Under the pieces are notes generated by a model, which made no database searches, had not been told where the DNA came from, and worked only from the letters and a program-made list of their open reading frames with translations. Position numbers and translations under genes: made by a program. 64,000 nt of DNA from Streptomyces bungoensis (GTDB lineage Bacteria; Actinomycetota; Actinomycetes; Streptomycetales; Streptomycetaceae), in contig NZ_KQ948855.1 of the NCBI RefSeq assembly GCF_001514215.1, positions 369,240 to 433,239 of the forward strand. Direction: 5' to 3'. The stretch's first letter is position 1. Each line of letters opens with the position of its first letter. Positions 30,133-39,380 of the stretch are shown here, piece by piece.

Positions 30133-30778
30133 TTGTGTGTCCCCAACGTACCGCATCCGGCCGGGTGCTCGGTGTGCACCGGCCGTGCGCGGCCGCTGAA
30201 GGCCAACGAGGTGAGAGTGTACGTGGTCCGGGGCCCGGCGTCGAACAGAAAGTGCCCGCACGGGACGACGGGACCGAAGATCGTCCTGGCGGGAGGCGCT
30301 ATTCGGACACACGTCCACGCCCCGCCCCCGGCTGCCCGCTCAGCCGCCTCCCGCCCCCCGGACCAGCCTCTTCGCACGCCCTGCCACGCCCCCCTGTCAC
30401 CGCCGGCCGCGCGGCCGAGACGGCGTCCGCCCCTGCTCAGCGCGGGACCGGGCGTCCGGCCGGCAGCGGCTCCGCCCGTGGATCGTCCCGACCGGGACGA
30501 ATTCGGACACCCGTCCACCCCCGCCCCCCGACCACGGCCATGACCGGCCCCTCCGCCCGCCCCGGCCGCCCTGCCCCGCCGCGCTCCCATGCCACCGCCG
30601 GTCGCGCCGCCGAGACGGCGCCCGTCCCTGCTCAGCGGGGGAGCGGGCGTCCGGCCGTTGCCGGCACCGCCCCTGTCCCCGGGCCGGCCGGGTCGTGGCG
30701 CCGAGGGCGTGCGGACGGGCGGGACCGGCATGTGAAACCGGCGTGCCGTTCCGGTTTCCGGTCTGAAACGATGGGCGC
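30133..30778. repeat. Non-coding spacer with an imperfect ~185-bp tandem duplication
   Basis: The 646-bp gap between tRNA-Trp and the aminotransferase holds two related units offset by exactly 200 bp, about 30301-30487 and 30501-30685. Both start attcggacac and share GCCGAGACGGCG and CCTGCTCAGCG blocks and a gcgtccggccg end. A minus-strand open frame crosses both but lacks convincing codon bias, so I treat it as non-coding. Function unknown. Confidence 0.55.
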
Positions 30779-32005
30779 ATGAGCGCTGCAACCCCTCCCA
30801 CCGAGCGCCGGGTCTCCGCCCGAGTCGGCGCGATCTCCGAGTCCGCCACCCTCGCCGTGGACGCCAAGGCCAAGGCCCTCAAGGCCGCCGGGCGTCCGGT
30901 GATCGGCTTCGGCGCCGGTGAGCCCGACTTCCCAACCCCGGACTACATCGTCGAGGCGGCCGTCGAGGCCTGCAGGAACCCCAAGTACCACCGCTACACG
31001 CCGGCCGGCGGCCTGCCCGAGCTGAAGGCCGCGATCGCCGCCAAGACGCTGCGCGACTCCGGCTGGGAGCCGGACGTCTCGCAGATCCTGGTCACCAACG
31101 GCGGCAAGCAGGCCATCTACGAGGCGTTCGCCGCGATCCTCGACCCCGGCGACGAGGTCATCGTCCCTGCGCCGTACTGGACGACGTACCCGGAGTCGAT
31201 CCGGCTGGCCGGCGGCGTCCCGGTGGAGGTCGTCGCCGACGAGACGACCGGCTACCGGGTGTCCGTGGAGCAGCTGGAGGCGGCGCGCACGGAGAAGACC
31301 AAGGTCGTCCTCTTCGTCTCCCCGTCCAACCCGACCGGCGCGGTGTACTCCGAGGCCGAGACCGAGGCCATCGGCCGCTGGGCCGTGGAGCACGGCCTGT
31401 GGGTGCTCACCGACGAGATCTACGAGCACCTGGTCTACGGCGACGCCTCCGCCGTCTCCCTGCCGGCGCTGCTGCCCGAACTGCGCGACAAGTGCGTCGT
31501 GGTCAACGGCGTCGCGAAGACGTACGCGATGACCGGCTGGCGCGTGGGCTGGGTCATCGGCCCGAAGGACGTCGTCAAGGCCGCCACGAACCTGCAGTCG
31601 CACGCCACGTCGAACGTCTCCAACGTGGCCCAGGTGGCCGCGCTCGCCGCCGTCTCCGGTGGTCTCGAAGCCGTGGCGAAGATGCGCGAGGCGTTCGACC
31701 GGCGCCGCAGGACCATCGTGCGGATGCTCAACGAGATCGACGGCGTGGTCTGCCCGGAGCCGGAGGGCGCCTTCTACGCCTACCCGTCGGTGAAGGCCCT
31801 GCTCGGCAAGGAGATCCGCGGCAGGCGCCCGCAGGACACGGTCGAGCTGGCCGCGCTGATCCTGGAGGAGGTCGAGGTCGCGGTCGTCCCGGGCGAGGCC
31901 TTCGGCACTCCCGGCTACCTGCGGCTGTCGTACGCCCTCGGTGACGAGGACCTCGTCGAGGGCGTGAGCCGGATCCAGAAGCTTCTGGCGGAGGCCCGGG
32001 ACTGA
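30779..32005 (+). CDS. Pyridoxal-phosphate aspartate-type aminotransferase
   Basis: This 408-aa class I aminotransferase has a small-domain start [14 protein letters not shown], the cofactor pocket [11 protein letters not shown], the substrate/PLP region [24 protein letters not shown] with the pyridine-binding Asp and Tyr, and the Schiff-base Lys in [18 protein letters not shown]-terminal Arg for the substrate carboxylate is in [14 protein letters not shown]. The family transfers amino groups between aspartate and 2-oxoglutarate. Start is the ATG at 30779, with a weak ribosome binding site. An intrinsic terminator follows. Confidence 0.93.
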   Translation: MSAATPPTERRVSARVGAISESATLAVDAKAKALKAAGRPVIGFGAGEPDFPTPDYIVEAAVEACRNPKYHRYTPAGGLPELKAAIAAKTLRDSGWEPDVSQILVTNGGKQAIYEAFAAILDPGDEVIVPAPYWTTYPESIRLAGGVPVEVVADETTGYRVSVEQLEAARTEKTKVVLFVSPSNPTGAVYSEAETEAIGRWAVEHGLWVLTDEIYEHLVYGDASAVSLPALLPELRDKCVVVNGVAKTYAMTGWRVGWVIGPKDVVKAATNLQSHATSNVSNVAQVAALAAVSGGLEAVAKMREAFDRRRRTIVRMLNEIDGVVCPEPEGAFYAYPSVKALLGKEIRGRRPQDTVELAALILEEVEVAVVPGEAFGTPGYLRLSYALGDEDLVEGVSRIQKLLAEARD

Positions 32006-32043
32006 GCCTCCGGTTCCCCTCTCCCGCGCTCCACGCGCGCGTG

Positions 32044-32076
32044 CGGGCCGTCTCCCTTCTCAAGGGAGGCGGCCCG
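32044..32076 (+). terminator. Terminator after the aminotransferase gene
   Basis: CGGGCCGTCTCCCTT (32044-32058) pairs with AAGGGAGGCGGCCCG (32062-32076) with one G-T pair and a 3-nt loop. It is followed by TT. Confidence 0.75.
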
Positions 32077-32150
32077 TTCGCGTGTGCGAGCAAGACCACG
32101 TTCGGGGAAAGAGCTTCCGGGACGCGGGGCCGTTGCGGCAGGATCCTGGG

Positions 32151-33191
32151 ATGGAGCCTGTACGTGATCTCTCCGAGCTGCCGAAAGCACATCTGCACCT
32201 GCACTTCACCGGCTCGATGCGGCCGGCGACCGTCCTGGAACTGGCCGACAAGTACGGCGTGCGCCTGCCCGAGGCGCTGACGGACGCGCTGACCAGTGGG
32301 GAACCGCCCAAGCTGCGGGCCACGGACGAGCGGGGCTGGTTCCGCTTCCAGCGGCTCTACGACGCGGCGCGCTCCTGCCTCAGAGAGGCGGAGGACATCC
32401 AGCGGCTGGTCCGGGAGGCCGCCGAGGAGGACCTGCGGGACGGTTCGGGCTGGCTGGAGATCCAGGTCGACCCGACGTCGTACGCGCCGCGTCTGGGCGG
32501 TCTGATCCCGGCTCTGGAGATCATCCTGGACGCGGTCGAGACGACCTCCCGGGACACCGGCCTCGGCATGCGCGTGCTGGTGGCCGCGAACCGGATGAAG
32601 CACCCCCTGGACGCGCGCACGCTGGCCCGGCTCGCGGTGCGCTACGCCGACCGGGGCGTGGTCGGTTTCGGGCTGTCAAACGACGAACGCCGGGGCATGG
32701 CGCGGGACTTCGACCGCGCCTTCCACATCGCCCGCGAGGGCGGCCTGCTGTCGGCCCCGCACGGCGGCGAGCTGACCGGCCCGACGTCGGTGCGGGACTG
32801 CCTGGACGACCTGCACGCCTCCCGGATCGGGCACGGCGTGCGCGCGGCGGAGGACCCGCGGCTGCTGAAGCGGCTGGCCGACCGGGGGGTGACCTGCGAG
32901 GTGTGCCCGGCGTCCAACGTCGCGCTCGGCGTGTACGAGAAGCCCGAGGACGTCCCGCTGCGCACCCTCTTCGAGGCGGGCGTGCCGATGGCGCTCGGGG
33001 CGGACGACCCGCTGCTGTTCGGTTCCCGGCTGGCCGCGCAGTACGAGATCGCCCGCCAGGAGCACGACTTCACGGACGCGGAACTGGCCGAGCTGGCCCG
33101 GCAGTCGGTGCGGGCGTCGGCGGCGCCGGCGGAGGTCACGGCGCGGCTGCTGGCCGGCATCGACGCGTGGCTGGCCCGCCCGGCCGCCTGA
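32151..33191 (+). CDS. Adenosine deaminase-family protein
   Basis: I start this 346-aa protein at the ATG at 32151 (MEPVRDLSELPKAHLHLHFT), which has AGGA upstream. The metal-binding HLHLH is at about residues 14-18. Later motifs are VGFGLSNDER, SAPHGGELTG with a metal His, GHGVRAAEDPRLL and ALGADDPLLFG with the catalytic Asp pair. These mark the adenosine/AMP deaminase superfamily, removing the amino group from a purine nucleoside. SNDER and GADDP differ from the most common versions, so substrate may not be adenosine itself. Confidence 0.88.
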   Translation: MEPVRDLSELPKAHLHLHFTGSMRPATVLELADKYGVRLPEALTDALTSGEPPKLRATDERGWFRFQRLYDAARSCLREAEDIQRLVREAAEEDLRDGSGWLEIQVDPTSYAPRLGGLIPALEIILDAVETTSRDTGLGMRVLVAANRMKHPLDARTLARLAVRYADRGVVGFGLSNDERRGMARDFDRAFHIAREGGLLSAPHGGELTGPTSVRDCLDDLHASRIGHGVRAAEDPRLLKRLADRGVTCEVCPASNVALGVYEKPEDVPLRTLFEAGVPMALGADDPLLFGSRLAAQYEIARQEHDFTDAELAELARQSVRASAAPAEVTARLLAGIDAWLARPAA

Positions 33192-33216
33192 CGCGCCCGG
33201 CCGTCCGGCGCGCCCG

Positions 33217-34272
33217 CTACAGGCTGACGCCGACCGTCACCGGTTCGTTGACCAGGGTGACGCCGAAGGCCTCGCGGACCCCGGCGACGACCTCGCGGGC
33301 CAGGGCGAGCAGGTCCTCGGTGGTGGCCTCGCCACGGTTGGTGAGGGCGAGGGTGTGCTTGGTGGAGATGCGGGCGGGTCCGGTGCCGTAGCCCTTGGCG
33401 AAGCCCGCCTTGTCGATGAGCCAGGCGGCCGAGGTCTTCGTGCGGCCCTCCCCCGCCGGGTAGGCGGGCGGTTCGGCGGCCTCGCCGAGGCGTTCCCGCA
33501 CGCGGGCGCGGAAGGCGGCGAACTGCTCGTCGGTGAGGATCGGGTTGGTGAAGAAGGATCCGGCGGACCAGGTGTCGTGGTCCTCGGGGTCCAGGACCAT
33601 GCCCTTCCCGGCACGCAGCTTCAGCACGGTCTCGCGGGCGACGGCGAGCGGCACCCTGTCGCCCGGCTCGACGCCGAGCGCGCGGGCGGCCTCGGCGTAC
33701 TTGACGGGCGCCGACAGGCCGCCCGCGTCCTCCAGCCCGAAGCGGACGCGCAGGACGACGTAGCGCTCGGGGTCGGCCTTGAAGCGGCTGTGCCGGTAGG
33801 AGAAGGCGCACTCCTCGTTCGTCAGCGTGACGGTCTCGCCGGCCCGGCGGTCGTAGGCGGTCACCTCGGTGATCGTGGCCGAGACCTCCTGGCCGTAGGC
33901 GCCGACGTTCTGGATCGGGGTGGCGCCCGCGGAGCCGGGGATGCCGGCCAGGCACTCGATCCCGGCGAGGCCGGCCTCGACGGTGCGGGCGACGGCGTCC
34001 GTCCACACCTCGCCGGCCGCCAGCTCCAGCGTGGTGCCGCGCAGTTCGGCGCCGCGGGTGGCGATGCGCAGGGCGGTGCCGTCGAAGCCCTTGTCGCCGA
34101 TGACCAGGTTCGAGCCGCCGCCGACGACCAGCAGCGGCGTGCCGCCGGCGTCCGCCTCGCGGACGGTGTCGATCACCTCGGCGTCGGTCGTGGCGGTGAC
34201 CAGCCGGGTCGCGGGTCCGCCCAGCCGGAAGGTGGTCAGCGGGGCGAGGGGGGCGTCGTGGAGTACCTGCAC
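33217..34272 (-). CDS. murB: UDP-N-acetylenolpyruvoylglucosamine reductase
   Basis: The 351-aa MurB reduces UDP-GlcNAc-enolpyruvate to UDP-MurNAc in peptidoglycan synthesis. FAD-binding features are FRLGGPATRLV, LLVVGGGSNLVI and GIPGSAGATPIQNVGAYGQE. The catalytic Ser region is SAGSFFTNPIL and the C-terminal region AAWLIDKAGFAKGYG. I start at the GTG at 34272 (QVLHDAPLAPLTTFRLGG), since the longer frame would run through the tRNA-like gene. That tRNA-like gene is on the same strand 23 bp upstream. Confidence 0.95.
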   Translation of the reverse strand: MQVLHDAPLAPLTTFRLGGPATRLVTATTDAEVIDTVREADAGGTPLLVVGGGSNLVIGDKGFDGTALRIATRGAELRGTTLELAAGEVWTDAVARTVEAGLAGIECLAGIPGSAGATPIQNVGAYGQEVSATITEVTAYDRRAGETVTLTNEECAFSYRHSRFKADPERYVVLRVRFGLEDAGGLSAPVKYAEAARALGVEPGDRVPLAVARETVLKLRAGKGMVLDPEDHDTWSAGSFFTNPILTDEQFAAFRARVRERLGEAAEPPAYPAGEGRTKTSAAWLIDKAGFAKGYGTGPARISTKHTLALTNRGEATTEDLLALAREVVAGVREAFGVTLVNEPVTVGVSL

Positions 34273-34294
34273 GGGCCCAAGACTACGAGACCGA

Positions 34295-34389
<95 letters not shown>

Positions 34390-34545
34390 CTGTTCCCGGC
34401 TCCGGTTTCCCGTGCCGTTCACATGCATCACTGTGGCAGCACCCGCTGACAGCGCGCTGACGGCCGGCCGGCGGCTCGCGGCACGGACGAGGGGCGCCCC
34501 CGCGACGGTGGCGCCCCTGTGCTGATCCGTTGCCCGGCCGCGCTC

Positions 34546-34974
34546 TCAGGCCAGTCGTACGACCGCGCGGGACATGCCGAGCACCTTCTGGCCGCCGCTC
34601 GTCGCCGTCAGGTCCACGCGCACCGTGTTGTCGTCGAGCTTGGCCGCGACCTTGCCGCTGACCTGGATCTCGGCGCCCTGGTCGTCGTTGGGCACGACGA
34701 CCGGCTTGGTGAAGCGGACGCCGTACTCGACGACGGCGCCCGGGTCGCCGGTCCAGTCGGTGACCACGCGGATCGCCTCGGCCATCGTGAACATGCCGTG
34801 CGCGATGACGTCCGGCAGGCCCACCTCCTTGGCGAACCTCTCGTTCCAGTGGATCGGGTTGAAGTCCCCGGAGGCGCCCGCGTACCGCACCAGCGTGGCG
34901 CGGGTCACGGGGAAGGTGCGGGCCGGGAGCTCGGTGCCGACCTCGACCTCGTCGTATGTGATCTTCGCGGTCAT
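34546..34974 (-). CDS. MaoC-like hydratase, HadB type
   Basis: This 142-aa hotdog-fold protein starts MTAKITYDEVEVG (ATG at 34974). The R-hydratase signature is present: YAGASGDFNPIHWNERFAKE with the catalytic Asp and His, then AHGMFTMAEAIRV. It lies 7 bp after the partner gene at 34982, and in actinobacteria HadA/HadB-type pairs form the (3R)-hydroxyacyl dehydratase of long fatty-acid synthesis. The upstream gene supplies the partner lacking the Asp/His pair. Physiological substrate in this organism is inferred. Confidence 0.85.
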   Translation of the reverse strand: MTAKITYDEVEVGTELPARTFPVTRATLVRYAGASGDFNPIHWNERFAKEVGLPDVIAHGMFTMAEAIRVVTDWTGDPGAVVEYGVRFTKPVVVPNDDQGAEIQVSGKVAAKLDDNTVRVDLTATSGGQKVLGMSRAVVRLA

Positions 34975-34981
34975 CGGTCGC

Positions 34982-35434
34982 TCACGCCTCCCCGGCCGCA
35001 CGGGCCACGAGCTTGGTCCAGGCGGTGACCACGTGTTCGCCCGCCTCGTCGTGCACCTCACCGCGGATGTCCAGGATGTCGTTGCCCGCGAGGGACTTGA
35101 TGCCCTCGATGGTGGAGGTGACGGTGAGCCGGTCGCCGGCGCGCACCGGGCGGGTGTAGGCGAACTTCTGGTCGCCGTGCACCACGCGGCTGTAGTCGAG
35201 GCCGAGCTGCGGGTCCTCGACGACCTGGCCGGCGGCCCGGAAGGTGATGGAGAACACGAAGGTCGGCGGGGCGATCACGTCGGAGTGACCGAACTCCTTC
35301 GCGGCCTCCGGGTCCGTGTACACCGGGTTGGCGTCGCCGATCGCCTCGGCGAACTCGCGGATCTTCTCCCGGCCCACCTCGTAGGGCGCGGTGGGCGGAT
35401 AGCTCCGCCCCACGAAGGACTGGTCGAGCGCCAT
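34982..35434 (-). CDS. MaoC-like N-terminal domain protein, HadA type
   Basis: This 150-aa protein starts at the ATG at 35434 (MALDQSFVGRSYPPT) with GGAGG 8 nt upstream. A GTG nine bases earlier is too close to that ribosome binding site. It has a hotdog fold (FAEAIGDANPVYTDPEAAKE, APPTFVFSITFRAAG, RVVHGDQKFAYTRPVRAGDR) and an FAS1-type MaoC N-terminal signature. It is the partner of the following HadB-like protein. Confidence 0.85.
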   Translation of the reverse strand: MALDQSFVGRSYPPTAPYEVGREKIREFAEAIGDANPVYTDPEAAKEFGHSDVIAPPTFVFSITFRAAGQVVEDPQLGLDYSRVVHGDQKFAYTRPVRAGDRLTVTSTIEGIKSLAGNDILDIRGEVHDEAGEHVVTAWTKLVARAAGEA

Positions 35435-35498
35435 GCCCGGCACCTCCTGGTCTCAGCGGCGTGTCTGGTCAGCAGCGTGTGCGGCGGCTGGTGAAACG

Positions 35499-35538
35499 AC
35501 GTGAGGCCGCCCCCCGGTTGGCGGGGGCGGCCTCACGT
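35499..35538 (-). terminator. Terminator after rpmG
   Basis: A perfect 16-bp stem (35499-35514 with 35523-35538) and 8-nt loop lie just past the rpmG stop. Confidence 0.8.
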
Positions 35539-35549
35539 ACGAGCCTGAT

Positions 35550-35714
35550 TTATCGCGTTTCGCGGTGCGCGGTGTGCGCGTTGCAACGCGGGCAGTGCTT
35601 CTTCATCTCAAGACGGTCCGGGTTGTTACGCCGGTTCTTCTTGGTGATGTAGTTCCGCTCCTTGCACTCCACGCAGGCCAGCGTGATCTTCGGGCGGACG
35701 TCGGTGGCAGCCAC
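35550..35714 (-). CDS. rpmG: 50S ribosomal protein L33
   Basis: This 54-aa L33 starts at a GTG at 35714 ([16 protein letters not shown]) with AGGAGC upstream. CVEC and CPRC supply four cysteines for a zinc ribbon, so this is the zinc-containing form. [16 protein letters not shown] is typical. It lies before the HadAB pair and after tRNA-Met. In Streptomyces zinc-free paralogues are made under zinc starvation, so this copy is the zinc-replete one. Confidence 0.95.
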   Translation of the reverse strand: MAATDVRPKITLACVECKERNYITKKNRRNNPDRLEMKKHCPRCNAHTAHRETR

Positions 35715-35804
35715 GTGAGTGCTCCTAAGACGAACGGATGGACTGATTCAACGCAAGAAAGAGTAGCCGATCGAAGGACCGACCCCGCAATCGGCTACTG
35801 TCAG

Positions 35805-35877
35805 TAGCGGTGACCGGACTTGAACCGGTGACACAGCGATTATGAGCCGCTTGCTCTACCGACTGAGCTACACCGCT
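35805..35877 (-). tRNA. tRNA-Met (anticodon CAT)
   Basis: The minus strand gives 73 nt: acceptor AGCGGTG with CACCGCT, D-arm AGCTCAGTCGGTAGAGC, anticodon stem GCGGC CATAA-type loop with CAT, T-arm CCGGTTCAAGTCCGG, discriminator A. The A-T first pair indicates the elongator type rather than the initiator. Confidence 0.95.
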
Positions 35878-35923
35878 GTGATGCGATCGGGCCCCGCCTT
35901 GCGGCGGGAACCTCTCACACCAG

Positions 35924-35996
35924 AGCCCCAATACGGAATCGAACCGTAGACCTTCTCCTTACCATGGAGACGCTCTGCCGACTGAGCTATTGGGGC
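35924..35996 (-). tRNA. tRNA-Thr (anticodon GGT)
   Basis: The minus strand folds with acceptor GCCCCAA/TTGGGGC, anticodon arm TCTCC ATGGTAA GGAGA with anticodon GGT, and T-arm ACGGTTCGATTCCGT. It lies 46 bp before tRNA-Met in the same orientation, so the pair is probably co-transcribed with rpmG downstream. Confidence 0.96.
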
Positions 35997-36220
35997 GAGC
36001 GATGAAGACATTACACGGTCCGCCGCCCTTCGCCCAAATCCTTTGGCGCGGGCCCTCCGGACCCGGATCCCGGGGCGGGCCACGCCGGTACGACTATTGC
36101 GCTCCTGCGCGTCCCGCACGGCTCGCCGTCCTAGGCTCGAGTCACTCTGCGTGATCTTGGGTCCGTCGCCGTCCGGGCCGCTCACGCCGTCCCCCGTGCC
36201 GGCCCGACCCCTGGAGTCCG

Positions 36221-37489
36221 ATGCCCGACAGCCAGTCGCAGCCGTCCCCGTGGCCGCCGCACTCGTCGGGGCCCTCCGGGCAGCCCGACCCGGCCCCCCT
36301 GCTGCTGTGCGGGGCGCGGCTCACCGACGGCCGGACGGTGGACGTGCGGGTGGGCGGCGGGCGCATCGAGGCGGTCGGCACGGCCGGCAGCCTGACCCCC
36401 GGTCCGGCGCGCACGAGCGCCGCGCGCGTGGACCTCGGCGGCTACCTGCTCCTGCCGGCCCCGGCCGAACCGCACGCCCACGGCGACACCACCCTGTCCG
36501 CCGAGCACCCCGGACCGGTGTCGTACGCCCCGGAGGTCGTGCAGCGCCGGGCCACGGAGGCGGCGTTGCTCCAGCTCGGCCACGGGGCGACGGCGGTACG
36601 CGCGCACGTGCGCGTGGGGGATGTGCAGGGTCTGGGGGCGCTCGGCGCCGTCCTGCAGGCCCGGCGCTCCCTGCGGGGGCTCGCCGAGCTGACCGCGGTG
36701 GCGATGCCGCGCCTGCTGACGGGGGTGGCCGGGGCCGACGGGCTAGCGATGCTGCGGGACGCGCTGAGGATGGGTGCCTCCGTGGTGGGCGGCTGCCCGG
36801 ACCTGGACCCGGATCCCACCGGGTACGTGGAGGCGGTCCTGGAGGTGGCCTCGGAGCACGGCTGCCCGGTGGACCTGCACACCGACGCCGCCGACCCGGC
36901 CCGGCTGTCCCGGCTCGCGGCGATGGCCGGCGGTCTGCGCCCCGGTGTGACGGTCGGCCCGTGCGCCGGTCTGGCCCGGCTGCCCGGCGAGGCGGCCGCC
37001 CGGCTCGCGGAGCAGCTCGCGGCGGCCGGGGTGGCGGTGGTGTGCCTGCCCCAGGGCGGCTGCGGGGCCGCCGACCGGCGGGGCGCGGCCCCGGTCCGGC
37101 TGCTGCGCGCGGCCGGGGTGCGGGTGGCGGCCGGAAGCGGCGCGCTGCGGGACGTCGCGAACCCGGTCGGCCGAGGCGACCCGCTGGAGGCCGCCTACCT
37201 CCTCGCCTCGGCCCACGGCCTGCGGCCCGAGGACGCCTACGACGCGGTGAGCGGCTCAGCGCGCGCGGCCCTGGGCCTGCCCGAGGTCCGCGTGGAGGCC
37301 GGGTTCCCCGCCGAGCTCCTCGCCGTGCGCGGCGACCGCCTCTCCGGGGCCCTGTCCCTCGCCTACAGCCGTGTCGTGGTGCACCGGGGGCGCGTGGTGG
37401 CCCGTACGAGCGCGGTCCGCGAGTACTGCAACTCGGCGGCCGCGGCCGAGCCGGGGCTCCCGCGCCAGGGGCGGGGCGAGTTGTCCTGA
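36221..37489 (+). CDS. Amidohydrolase, cytosine deaminase-like
   Basis: The 422-aa protein has an amidohydrolase layout: beta-sandwich start LLLCGARLTDGRTVDVRVGG, metal site LPAPAEPHAHGDTTLS (HxH), central barrel with VDLHTDAADPARLS and a His-Thr, and a C-terminal SGALRDVANPVGRGDPLEAA with the metal Asp. It resembles cytosine deaminase-type enzymes acting on cyclic amidines, with substrate unknown. EPHAH rather than DxHxH and a weaker C-terminus leave function open. CCCCTGGAGTCCG precedes the ATG at 36221. Confidence 0.75.
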   Translation: MPDSQSQPSPWPPHSSGPSGQPDPAPLLLCGARLTDGRTVDVRVGGGRIEAVGTAGSLTPGPARTSAARVDLGGYLLLPAPAEPHAHGDTTLSAEHPGPVSYAPEVVQRRATEAALLQLGHGATAVRAHVRVGDVQGLGALGAVLQARRSLRGLAELTAVAMPRLLTGVAGADGLAMLRDALRMGASVVGGCPDLDPDPTGYVEAVLEVASEHGCPVDLHTDAADPARLSRLAAMAGGLRPGVTVGPCAGLARLPGEAAARLAEQLAAAGVAVVCLPQGGCGAADRRGAAPVRLLRAAGVRVAAGSGALRDVANPVGRGDPLEAAYLLASAHGLRPEDAYDAVSGSARAALGLPEVRVEAGFPAELLAVRGDRLSGALSLAYSRVVVHRGRVVARTSAVREYCNSAAAAEPGLPRQGRGELS

Positions 37490-37543
37490 GGGTCGTCCCG
37501 AGCCGTGCGGCGGATACGCCCGTTCGGGCGTACGGTCGGAATC

Positions 37544-38200
37544 ATGCGCATTGTCATCGCTGGTGGTCATGGTCAGATAGCGCTGCACCTGGAGCGGCTG
37601 CTCTCCGCGCGGGGGGACGAGGTCGCGGGGATCATCCGCGACGCCGGGCAGGGCGACGACCTGCGCGCGGCCGGCGCCGAACCGGTCCTGCTCGACCTGG
37701 AGTCCGCCTCGGTGGAGGGCGTCGCGGCGTACCTGCAGGGCGCCGACGCGGCGGTCTTCGCGGCGGGCGCGGGCCCCGGCAGCGGTGCGGGCCGCAAGGA
37801 CACGGTGGACCGGGGCGCGGCGGTGCTGTTCGCCGACGCGGCCGTACGCGCGGGCGTGCGCCGTTTCGTGGTGGTGTCCTCGATGGGCGCGGACCCCGCG
37901 CACCGGGGCGACGACGTGTTCGACGTGTACCTGCGCGCCAAGGGCGAGGCCGACGCGTACGTCGCCCGGCAGCAGAACCTGGACTGGACGATCCTGCGCC
38001 CCGGCGCGCTCACGAACGACGAGGGCACCGGCCTGGTCCGCATGGAGGCCCACACCGGGCGCGGCTCGATCCCGCGCGCGGACGTGGCGGCCGTCCTGGC
38101 GGAACTGGTGGACACCCCGGCGACGGCGGGCCTGACGCTGGAGCTGATCAGCGGTTCGACGCCGGTGTCGGTGGCGTTGAAGTCGGTGGCGGGCAACTGA
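37544..38200 (+). CDS. NAD(P)H-binding epimerase/reductase-like protein
   Basis: This 218-aa atypical short-chain dehydrogenase starts MRIVIAGGHGQIALHLERLL, with a Rossmann glycine motif GGxGxIA. It continues ADAAVFAAGAGPGSGAG, RFVVVSSMGADP, a Tyr-containing DVYLRAKGEADAYV (YxxxK as in the active site) and LDWTILRPGALTND. It resembles NmrA/YwnB-like NAD(P)-binding proteins. Substrate unknown. Start at 37544 is chosen over an upstream ATG because the fold begins there. Confidence 0.8.
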   Translation: MRIVIAGGHGQIALHLERLLSARGDEVAGIIRDAGQGDDLRAAGAEPVLLDLESASVEGVAAYLQGADAAVFAAGAGPGSGAGRKDTVDRGAAVLFADAAVRAGVRRFVVVSSMGADPAHRGDDVFDVYLRAKGEADAYVARQQNLDWTILRPGALTNDEGTGLVRMEAHTGRGSIPRADVAAVLAELVDTPATAGLTLELISGSTPVSVALKSVAGN

Positions 38201-38210
38201 GCGGACCCGC

Positions 38211-38423
38211 TCAGAAGAGCGGCAGCTGGCCGGGGAAGTCCGGCAGGACGTAGCCGTCCAACCCCGGCTGGACCGCTTCGAGTTGCGCCGGCCGCCGCGA
38301 CCCGGAGCAGGAGACCAGCTCCCCGCTCTCCCGCCCCGCGGGCGGATCGTGCCGCGCGAACCGCCCGGCGACGACGGCGATCTCACGCCGGCACACAGGA
38401 CACCTTCTACGACGAGACCCCAT
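38211..38423 (-). CDS. Small CxxC zinc-ribbon-like protein
   Basis: This 70-aa protein probably starts at the ATG at 38423 ([20 protein letters not shown]). It has CPVC, then a single later Cys (LVSCSGS) and ends [15 protein letters not shown]. Basic N-terminus and CPVC suggest a small zinc-binding protein. No function is recognised. It converges with the dehydrogenase-like gene, only 10 bp apart. Confidence 0.6.
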   Translation of the reverse strand: MGSRRRRCPVCRREIAVVAGRFARHDPPAGRESGELVSCSGSRRPAQLEAVQPGLDGYVLPDFPGQLPLF

Positions 38424-38465
38424 GCGGCCAGTGTGCCCCGGCGGCATCCCCCCGGAAGCACGAAG

Positions 38466-38507
38466 AGACCCCCTCCGTTCTGCGACTTGGCAGATCGAAG
38501 GGGGTCT
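38466..38507 (-). terminator. Terminator after tRNA-Tyr
   Basis: AGACCCCCT (38466-38474) and AGGGGGTCT (38499-38507) form a 9-bp stem with a 24-nt loop, ten bases past the tRNA-Tyr 3' end on the minus strand. Loop size makes it weaker than others here. Confidence 0.5.
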
Positions 38508-38516
38508 TCCCCAGTG

Positions 38517-38598
38517 TGGCGGCGCCAGGATTCGAACCTGGGAAGGCTGAGCCGGCAGATTTACAGTCTGCTCCCTTTGGCCGCTCGGGCACACCGCC
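38517..38598 (-). tRNA. tRNA-Tyr (anticodon GTA)
   Basis: 82-nt class II tRNA on the minus strand: acceptor GGCGGTG/CGCCGCC, anticodon arm GCAGACTGTAAATCTGC with GTA, variable arm, T-arm CCAGGTTCGAATCCTGG, discriminator A. Confidence 0.96.
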
Positions 38599-38836
38599 GG
38601 GGTTTTGCTGCCGCTCGCACCCCCTTTCGGCGGTGCTCCGTGGCAACGACGTAAACAATACCCGATACCGGGGGGTGGTTCGCCACCCGGTTGATCTCCA
38701 CCTCCCGGGGCGTGGGGTGGCTAGGCTGGTGCGGATACGGCCCGGCGGCACGCCGGGCACGGCGGCCGCCGCCTCACACGCCGGCGCGCTCCCGATTCGC
38801 ACCTATTTCGCACCCCGATACAAGGAGCCACAGGAC

Positions 38837-39325
38837 ATGGCCGACTCCAGTTTCGACATCGTCTCGAAGGTCGAGCGGCAGGAGGTCGACAACGCCCTCA
38901 ACCAGGCCGCCAAGGAGATCTCGCAGCGCTACGACTTCAAGGGCGTGGGTGCCTCGATCTCATGGTCCGGGGAGAAGATCCTCATGGAGGCGAACTCCGA
39001 GGACCGGGTGAAGGCCGTCCTCGACGTCTTCCAGTCCAAGCTGATCAAGCGCGGCATCTCACTCAAGGCGCTGGACGCGGGCGAGCCGCAGCTGTCCGGC
39101 AAGGAGTACAAGATCTTCGCGTCGATCGAGGAGGGCATCTCCCAGGAGAACGCGAAGAAGGTGGCGAAGATCATCCGCGACGAGGGCCCCAAGGGCGTGA
39201 AGGCCCAGGTCCAGGGCGACGAGCTGCGGGTGAGCTCCAAGAGCCGTGACGACCTGCAGGCCGTGATCGCCCTGCTGAAGGGCAAGGACTTCGACTTCGC
39301 GCTGCAGTTCGTGAACTACCGGTAG
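38837..39325 (+). CDS. YajQ-family nucleotide-binding protein
   Basis: This 162-aa YajQ/UPF0234 protein starts [20 protein letters not shown], with two ferredoxin-like halves ([20 protein letters not shown] and [20 protein letters not shown]) and conserved end [12 protein letters not shown]. Family members bind cyclic di-GMP or nucleic acid in some species. The ligand here is not known. CAAGGAGCCACAGG is upstream of the ATG. A hairpin follows. Confidence 0.9.
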   Translation: MADSSFDIVSKVERQEVDNALNQAAKEISQRYDFKGVGASISWSGEKILMEANSEDRVKAVLDVFQSKLIKRGISLKALDAGEPQLSGKEYKIFASIEEGISQENAKKVAKIIRDEGPKGVKAQVQGDELRVSSKSRDDLQAVIALLKGKDFDFALQFVNYR

Positions 39326-39333
39326 GAGGACGC

Positions 39334-39357
39334 GTGGGCACCCGTCCGGGTGCCCAC
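39334..39357 (+). terminator. Hairpin after the YajQ gene
   Basis: GTGGGCACCC (39334-39343) pairs with GGGTGCCCAC (39348-39357) over a 4-nt loop just past the stop, between convergent genes. Confidence 0.7.
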
Positions 39358-39380
39358 CCTGCCGTTCCGCCGGCGGCCGG

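Noticed and set aside
30123..30791. 222-codon minus frame between tRNA-Trp and the aminotransferase
   Set aside because: Crosses promoter and part of the tRNA, poor ribosome binding site, Gly/Arg-rich composition of a shadow frame. The repeats explain its internal similarity.
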